Part shown: positions 53,116-58,333 of the stretch, piece by piece
How the letters are laid out: each line of letters starts with the position of its first letter
How positions within the stretch are numbered: the first letter of the stretch is position 1
DNA from: Candidatus Gastranaerophilales bacterium
Lineage (GTDB): Bacteria > Cyanobacteriota > Vampirovibrionia > Gastranaerophilales > Gastranaerophilaceae
DNA length: 58,333 bases
Assembly: GCA_944326905.1 (NCBI GenBank)
Contig: CALVFU010000006.1
Span: 1 to 58,333, forward strand
Direction of reading: 5' to 3'
The notes under the pieces: generated by a model
The model's input: the letters and a program-made list of their open reading frames with translations, nothing else
What the model was told of the DNA's origin: nothing
The model's database searches: none
Made by a program: the position numbers and the translations under genes

Positions 53116-54654
53116 ATGTTATTTCCGCCGATTATACAAGCAAAAATATATTCAACACTAGGCAATCCATCCTCAATTATTCCGCTTGGAGTTAAGGATG
53201 TTACTAACGCTACTGGCATGACTCTAGGGTCATATATTACAGGCAAAGAAGAAGGATTTGACAGATTTATTGATGAATTTGGCTCTGAAATTCTTTGGTT
53301 AATGGGCATACCCTTTTTTAAGGGCGTTATAAATCTATCTTGTTTTATGACACAAGGCTTAGATTATAATTTCGATGTCAGAAATTTTAGAAACCCTAAA
53401 CTAATTCCATTATTAAAAAAATACACCCCTGATGATTTAAAGAAAAATGTAGATAAAGTAATTGCAAATAAAGGCAAGTATAAAAAACTTGCGACAGGAA
53501 AGTTCTTTGCAGCAGTAAGCTTAGCTATTGCAACATATATAAGCCTTACAAAATTCAAACAAAAATACACCGATAAAAATATAGTCAAAAATATACTTGA
53601 AGAGTACAAACAGTATTTGCTTAAAAATGGTAAAATTACACAACAGGATGCAGAAAAAGAAGTCAACGAGCAAGAAGTTAATGAAATTATAAGTGACATA
53701 ACTACAGCAGAAGAAGCAGAAGAAGACAATGAAAAGCAAATCAAAAATACAAATACAAAATCAAAAGAAGATATACCAACATCTCCTGCATTTACAGGCT
53801 GGGCAAATATTGTTAATAAATTCCAAGATTTTGCAGCTAATGATGTTAAAAATATGTGGTTATTAGACGGCGGTATTACTGCTGAAAGGATTATTGATGC
53901 CAGAGGTCCTCAAGAAAGATGGGGTTACACTTTTAAAGAATCTATTATCCTTGCATCCCTGTATATTCTCGGTCCCTGGTGGCAGGGTGCATTAGAAAAA
54001 AGAGCAAAGAAGGTTTATGACAAAACAATATCTTTCGATGCAAGAGTTATTGAAAATCCTGAATTTAGGAAAGCCTATGAAACGAATATCGCAAAACATG
54101 ATTTGGATATTTTTGGAAAATTACTTAATCCTAATATAAACGAAAAAGCAAAAGATGCAGCAAATCAAGCTTTAAGAGAGCAGGAAGAACTTAAAATATA
54201 CGAATTTATCCATACACACAAAGATAATTTTGTTGTAAAAACAGCAATGGAATCTGATTTAATACAAACTTACAAAAAGAAAAAATCTAATATTGGGTTA
54301 AACGATATTTTAAAAATGTCATTCTTTGAAAAAACCGAAGAAATTGATACAAGAAAATATATTGACATTGAAGATATCAAATCACACTATAAAAAACTAA
54401 CAAAACTGCTTGAAGAATTTAACAGCAGAAAACCTGGCGAAACACCAGAACAGTTTTTCAATACAATAAAACGTTTAAAACGCGGCGCTATTATAAATAA
54501 TATAGGTGTAAGTATTTTGGTTCTTGGTATAATTACGCCAACAGTAATGGTAATGAAGCGGCTGCTATCACCAGGAGATAAAGAGTTCTGCCGTAAAAAA
54601 GAGATAAGAGAAAGACTTATTAAAGATGGCATTATAACGGATTATGCAGCATAA
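53116..54654 (+). CDS. Large lineage-specific membrane protein of unknown function
   Basis: 512 residues, no known family. Hydrophobic segments lie near 55-75 (EILWLMGIPFFKGVINLSCF), 125-143 (FFAAVSLAIATYISL), 270-288 and 470-490 (IINNIGVSILVLGIITPTVMV). A Glu/Lys-rich linker at about 180-215 contains EEAEEDNEKQ, followed by SPAFTGWAN, another aromatic-x-G. AAAAGGAA precedes the ATG. It resembles in style the 17512-18543 and 2957-3883 products. It is monocistronic and ends in a strong terminator. Confidence 0.7.
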   Translation: MLFPPIIQAKIYSTLGNPSSIIPLGVKDVTNATGMTLGSYITGKEEGFDRFIDEFGSEILWLMGIPFFKGVINLSCFMTQGLDYNFDVRNFRNPKLIPLLKKYTPDDLKKNVDKVIANKGKYKKLATGKFFAAVSLAIATYISLTKFKQKYTDKNIVKNILEEYKQYLLKNGKITQQDAEKEVNEQEVNEIISDITTAEEAEEDNEKQIKNTNTKSKEDIPTSPAFTGWANIVNKFQDFAANDVKNMWLLDGGITAERIIDARGPQERWGYTFKESIILASLYILGPWWQGALEKRAKKVYDKTISFDARVIENPEFRKAYETNIAKHDLDIFGKLLNPNINEKAKDAANQALREQEELKIYEFIHTHKDNFVVKTAMESDLIQTYKKKKSNIGLNDILKMSFFEKTEEIDTRKYIDIEDIKSHYKKLTKLLEEFNSRKPGETPEQFFNTIKRLKRGAIINNIGVSILVLGIITPTVMVMKRLLSPGDKEFCRKKEIRERLIKDGIITDYAA

Positions 54655-54671
54655 TAAAGCATTTAAATATT

Positions 54672-54700
54672 AAAAGACCTCCTAAACGGAGGTCTTTTCT
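54672..54700. terminator. Bidirectional terminator between the membrane protein gene and rpsU
   Basis: AAAAGACCTCC, five bases, GGAGGTCTTTT. It serves the gene ending at 54654 and, on the minus strand, rpsU ending at 54708. Confidence 0.85.
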
Positions 54701-54707
54701 TTACTAT

Positions 54708-54881
54708 TTAAACTTTTCTTTTACGAGCAGCTTCTGATTTACGTTTTCTTTTTACGCTCGGCTTCTCATATCTTTCACGTTTCTTAACTTCAGATAAGAT
54801 ACCTGCCTTTTGTATTTTTTTCTTGAAACGTCTCAAAGCACTTTCAATACTTTCGTTTTCACCAACTTTTATTTCAGGCAT
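54708..54881 (-). CDS. rpsU: Ribosomal protein bS21
   Basis: 57 residues: [19 protein letters not shown], then [20 protein letters not shown] and a basic tail ending RKRKV. Matches bS21 in length and in the ALRRFKK and RRRYEKP-like motifs. AGGTGGTG precedes the ATG. bS21 binds the 30S platform near the anti-Shine-Dalgarno sequence and aids initiation. It lies downstream of tRNA-Ile on the same strand. Confidence 0.95.
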   Translation of the reverse strand: MPEIKVGENESIESALRRFKKKIQKAGILSEVKKRERYEKPSVKRKRKSEAARKRKV

Positions 54882-54934
54882 TGTTACTTTTTCACCACCT
54901 TTACATGAATTTAAGGTTTCACTAATGTAAAATC

Positions 54935-55008
<74 letters not shown>

Positions 55009-55196
55009 TTACGCTTACCTAATGTAACATAGACATTTTCTAAAATCAAGCATTAATTTTAAGTTATAGATAAAGTAGAAAATATCGTTTCAAAAACAGA
55101 CCAAACAAAATTCTAAAACTATCATTATAATTTTACATTCCGCACCGATCTGCTATGAAATCCGCTTCACGTTAAACATTCTATCTTTTTTAACTA

Positions 55197-57692
55197 TCAT
55201 ATATACCGTCCTGTAACACTGTTCTTACAATCCGCAATCTCCTTAGGAGTACCAGCCGCAACTATTCTTCCGCCTTCTTCTCCTCCTCCAGGTCCCATAT
55301 CTATTATATAATCCGCATTCCGAATAACATCTAAATCATGCTCAATTACAATCACTGTTGCATTATTTTCAATCAACCTCTGAAACACACCCAGCAGAGA
55401 TTGAACATCAAGCGGATGAAGCCCGATTGTTGGTTCGTCAAAAACAAAAACTGTTTCATTTTGTTTACGTCCCATTTCAGATGCAAGTTTAAGCCTTTGT
55501 GCTTCACCGCCGGACAAACTCGGCGTCGCTTCACCGAGCGTCAAATATCCAATACCCAGCTCCTTCAGCACTTGCAGACGCTGACTTACAGTATTTAAAT
55601 CTTTACATACTTCAATTGCTTTATTTATATCCATACTCATAATCTCTGGTAAAGAATACTCTTCACCTGCTTTATTTAAGTACTTTATCTTTGCAGAATT
55701 TTTGGAATAACGGCTGCCGCGGCAATCAGGACAAGGTATATCAACATCCGGCAGGAATTGTACATCAAGGCTTATACTTCCTGTCCCGTCGCATACCGGG
55801 CACCGCAAACTGCCTGTATTATATGAAAAATCCCCGGCTTTATATCCAAATTCTTTTGCAGCCGCAGTTTTAGCAAAGACTTTACGAAGTTCATCATGGA
55901 CATTTGCATACGTTGCGACTGTAGAACGGACATTAATACCAATCGGCGTCGCATCTATCAATTTTACTTGTTTAATCCCTTCAGCCTCCACTTTTTTCAC
56001 ATGCGGCGGGAGTTTTTTCCCCGCAATATAATTTTCAAGTCCAGGTATAAGGCTCTCTAAAACTAAAGTTGTTTTGCCAGAGCCTGATACGCCTGTAATA
56101 ACTGTAAGCTTCCCTTTTGGAATACGAACTTCCAACGGTTTTACTGTATGAATTTCAGAAGTAGAAAGTAATATTTCACCATTTTCAAATATTTTAGAAC
56201 GATTTATCAGAGGACGAATTTGTTTACTTGTATTATCTGATAAAAATGGAGAAATTTTCGAGCTCGGATTTTTTACGATTTCAGGAATTGTTCCTTCTGC
56301 TACAATTTCACCGCCTCCAGAGCCTGCCTCAGGTCCCAGTTCAATAATCCAATCAGATTCTGAAAGTATTTGTGTATCATGGTCAACCAGTATTACAGAA
56401 TTACCATCTGCTACTAGGTCATGCATAACTGCATTTAATCCTTTTATATTTGCAGGATGCAATCCTATCGACGGCTCATCTAAAACATAGAGCACTCCTG
56501 TAGTGCGGTTCCTTACTGCACGTGCCAGCTGCATGCGCTGCCTTTCACCAGTAGAAAGCGTAGACGCCGCCCTATCAAGAGAAAGATATCCCAACCCCAA
56601 ATCCATTAAACGCTTTGCTGTTACCTGAAACGATTCACAAATAGACTCTGCCATAGGGCGCATTTCTACAGGAAGTGCGCCAGGAACACCATCAACCCAT
56701 TTTATTAATTCGCTTAGTGTCATCGTACAGGCTTTATCAAGAGATATCCCGCGCAATTTCGGCGCCCTTGCCCTTTCCGATAACCTGCTGCCACCGCACA
56801 CAGGGCAGGTCTCTTCTTTTAAGAACTTTTCTACACGTTTCATTCCTGCTTCATCTTTTACCTTTTTTAAAGCATTTTCTACAGTGTAAACAGCGTTATA
56901 ATAAGTAAAATCAATTTCTCCCGCCTGATTAGAATTTTTTGCCTTATAAAAAATATGCTTTTTCTCCGCAGGTCCATGAAACACTATATCCCGTTCTTCT
57001 TTTGTTAACTGGTTAAAAGGTATATTTGTCCGAACGCCCATTTCTCGGCAAACATCAGTCATCAGTGACCACATTAGAGAATTCCACGGCAGAACAGCCC
57101 CCTCATCAATAGTAAGTGTCTCATCAGGAACCAGCGTTGACTCATCCACAATACGAACAGTACCAACTCCTCCGCATTTTTCGCAAGCGCCCTGGCTATT
57201 AAAAGCTAATTCTTCTGCACTCGGAGCATAAAAATGAACCCCGCATTCAGAGCAGACCAATTCTTTTCCGGCAGCTACAAGAAGTGTAGGCTCTAAATAG
57301 TGTCCATTAGGGCATCTATGATTGGCAAGTCTTGAAAACATCAGCCGTAAACTGTTTAAAAGCTCTGTACCTGTGCCAAAGGTGCTTCTTATCCCTGGTA
57401 CACCTGGGCGCTGATGAAGAGCCAGAGCCGCAGGAACGTACAATATGTCATCTACCTGAGCTCCTGCAGCTTGCGTCATTCTTCGTCTGGTATAAGTAGA
57501 AAGTGACTCCAAATACCGTCTTGAACCCTCTGCATACAATACCCCTAGCGCCAGTGATGATTTACCAGAGCCAGATACTCCGGCTATTCCTACAATTTTA
57601 TTTAAGGGAATATCAACATCTATATTTTTTAAATTGTGTACCCGCGCACCACGTACTTGTATATTATTTGGCTTCTGATTATTTCTTTGCAT
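55197..57692 (-). CDS. UvrA paralogue (short excinuclease ABC subunit A-like ATPase)
   Basis: 831 residues, about 100 fewer than housekeeping UvrA. It has two ABC ATPase halves: Walker A GVSGSGKSSLAL and GVSGSGKTTLVL, signatures STGERQRMQLAR and SGGEAQRLKLAS, and D-loop regions DEPSIGLHP and DEPTIGLHP. Zinc motifs include CPVCGGSRLSERA and CPVCDGTGS...CPDCRGSRY. The shorter length, especially in the first half where UvrB is bound, fits the UvrA2-type paralogues linked to damage tolerance or drug resistance rather than canonical repair. GGGTGAAG precedes the ATG. Monocistronic. Confidence 0.85.
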   Translation of the reverse strand: MQRNNQKPNNIQVRGARVHNLKNIDVDIPLNKIVGIAGVSGSGKSSLALGVLYAEGSRRYLESLSTYTRRRMTQAAGAQVDDILYVPAALALHQRPGVPGIRSTFGTGTELLNSLRLMFSRLANHRCPNGHYLEPTLLVAAGKELVCSECGVHFYAPSAEELAFNSQGACEKCGGVGTVRIVDESTLVPDETLTIDEGAVLPWNSLMWSLMTDVCREMGVRTNIPFNQLTKEERDIVFHGPAEKKHIFYKAKNSNQAGEIDFTYYNAVYTVENALKKVKDEAGMKRVEKFLKEETCPVCGGSRLSERARAPKLRGISLDKACTMTLSELIKWVDGVPGALPVEMRPMAESICESFQVTAKRLMDLGLGYLSLDRAASTLSTGERQRMQLARAVRNRTTGVLYVLDEPSIGLHPANIKGLNAVMHDLVADGNSVILVDHDTQILSESDWIIELGPEAGSGGGEIVAEGTIPEIVKNPSSKISPFLSDNTSKQIRPLINRSKIFENGEILLSTSEIHTVKPLEVRIPKGKLTVITGVSGSGKTTLVLESLIPGLENYIAGKKLPPHVKKVEAEGIKQVKLIDATPIGINVRSTVATYANVHDELRKVFAKTAAAKEFGYKAGDFSYNTGSLRCPVCDGTGSISLDVQFLPDVDIPCPDCRGSRYSKNSAKIKYLNKAGEEYSLPEIMSMDINKAIEVCKDLNTVSQRLQVLKELGIGYLTLGEATPSLSGGEAQRLKLASEMGRKQNETVFVFDEPTIGLHPLDVQSLLGVFQRLIENNATVIVIEHDLDVIRNADYIIDMGPGGGEEGGRIVAAGTPKEIADCKNSVTGRYI

Positions 57693-57742
57693 ATTTCTTC
57701 ACCCATCACATTTTATATTATAAAATAAAGATATATTAAAAA

Positions 57743-57772
57743 ACAGGGCGGCGGAAAAAACCGCCGCCCTGT
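57743..57772 (-). terminator. Terminator of the cysteine-rich gene
   Basis: A perfect 12-bp stem (ACAGGGCGGCGG and complement) around a six-base loop, followed on the minus strand by a T-run. It lies 22 bp beyond the stop codon of the gene entering from the right. Confidence 0.85.
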
Positions 57773-57793
57773 CAACATCAACATATTTAATTA

Positions 57794-58333
57794 CTAATCG
57801 TTATATTCATACTGAGGATGAGTATGAGTTGATTTAAAATCTTCCGCTTTAGAAGCATCATTAACAATATCTAGTTTATTATTTGGCTTATTTGGCTTAT
57901 TTGGCTTATCAATTATTGCATCATCTTCATAAGTCTTATTAGGTTCCCAAGCCGGCTGACCGCCATTATTGGTAGAAGCCCCTTCTTCCTTTTCAGGTTT
58001 TACAGGCGTAATCTTCTTTATACACTTACCGTTAAACTTAATTTCATCTTGAGCGCATACAATTTCATCAGCAACACAAGCGCCGTTTTCCTCGTGAGTA
58101 TTTGGAGGACATTGACAAATACCGTTAATTTTTATTTGACCTGTTACAGTACATGGCTCTTCTTTTTCAGGAACTTCCGGCGGTACACAATTTTTGTTCT
58201 CGTCTCTTACGTAATCAAGTATACAAACGCACGCACTGCCGTTCCATTGTTCATTAGCTCCGCACTCATTGTTTGGTACTTCTTCATCAGGTGTACATTT
58301 ACTTCCATCCCAATGAGTGCCACTAGGACAGTT
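57794..58333 (-). CDS. 3' part of a cysteine-rich repeat protein, cut by the window edge
   Basis: The last 179 residues of a longer protein whose start lies beyond the window. It has repeated C-x-x-G-x-x-W-x-G-x-x-C units (CPSGTHWDGSKC, CGANEQWNGSAC) and related ones (GQIKINGICQCPPNTH, DEIKFNGKCIKK), like small EGF-type disulfide modules of exported surface proteins. A Pro/Glu/Lys linker and a PNKPNKPNNK tract follow. The stop codon is TAG, then a strong terminator. Coding is supported by an uninterrupted frame and the repeat pattern. Confidence 0.75.
   Translation of the reverse strand, partial: NCPSGTHWDGSKCTPDEEVPNNECGANEQWNGSACVCILDYVRDENKNCVPPEVPEKEEPCTVTGQIKINGICQCPPNTHEENGACVADEIVCAQDEIKFNGKCIKKITPVKPEKEEGASTNNGGQPAWEPNKTYEDDAIIDKPNKPNKPNNKLDIVNDASKAEDFKSTHTHPQYEYND
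57879..57905. repeat. Three tandem copies of TTATTTGGC
   Basis: A 9-bp unit repeated exactly three times within the cysteine-rich gene, encoding the (Lys-Pro-Asn) tract. In-frame units of this kind can change number by slippage without breaking the gene. Confidence 0.9.

Overview
The window is AT-rich, densely coded DNA from a Gram-negative-type bacterium: KdsA (LPS inner core), an AsmA-like protein, SecD/SecF and glutathione synthetase are all present. Intergenic regions are very AT-rich, ribosome binding sites are mostly AGGAG-type, and many lineage-specific small proteins share a short N-terminal segment ending in an F-x-G/K or Y-K-G-K type motif. Taken together this resembles the non-photosynthetic relatives of cyanobacteria found in guts (Gastranaerophilales / Melainabacteria). 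That placement is inference: no rRNA is present. Most of the window is ordinary chromosome. No insertion sequences, prophage or CRISPR array are visible.

Layout. 1-6.3 kb: a partial gene, an orphan sensor histidine kinase, glyoxalase I, three unrecognised proteins, and a winged-helix protein paired with a DUF262-like protein. 6.5-10.6 kb: a lytic transglycosylase behind a long folded leader, 4-alpha-glucanotransferase, a TPR protein and a small membrane protein. 10.7-16 kb: groES-groEL, a small membrane protein, ftsH with a membrane partner, tRNA-Ser(CGA). 16-24.5 kb: an ADP-ribosyltransferase-like protein convergent with pnuC, an AsmA-like protein divergent from a WG-repeat protein, a DUF1653/50-residue pair, and small membrane proteins. 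24.6-34.7 kb: gshB, an unknown coiled-coil protein, then a minus-strand cluster aroQ / manC-mtaB-kdsA-MBL hydrolase-pheS, a plus-strand pair with folE2, proC, and rpmH. 35-41 kb: a 1715-residue multidomain protein with an HD hydrolase domain, then a TPR protein. 41-48 kb: dapA, secD-secF, a TatD-linked-type radical SAM protein, and ADP-forming acetyl-CoA synthetase. 48-58 kb: S4 protein-VTT membrane protein-dnaE, a likely noncoding RNA, a large membrane protein, rpsU, tRNA-Ile(GAT), a short UvrA paralogue, and a cysteine-rich protein cut by the window edge.

How genes work together: gloA and gshB imply a glutathione economy, and the MBL hydrolase could be glyoxalase II-like. kdsA and manC feed surface polysaccharide. 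The S4 protein, rpsU, rpmH, pheS, mtaB and two tRNAs belong to translation. secD, secF and ftsH belong to membrane protein biogenesis and quality control.

Most worth a second look: the 5.1-kb HD-domain protein; the winged-helix/DUF262-like pair; a promoter-to-terminator noncoding RNA at about 52.85 kb; a minus-strand GGA-rich RNA candidate at about 41.1 kb; a set of genes whose -10 box lies exactly 6 nt before ATG (probably leaderless mRNAs); and the shared N-terminal tag of the lineage-specific small proteins. All family calls come from reading the sequence by eye. No database search was possible.
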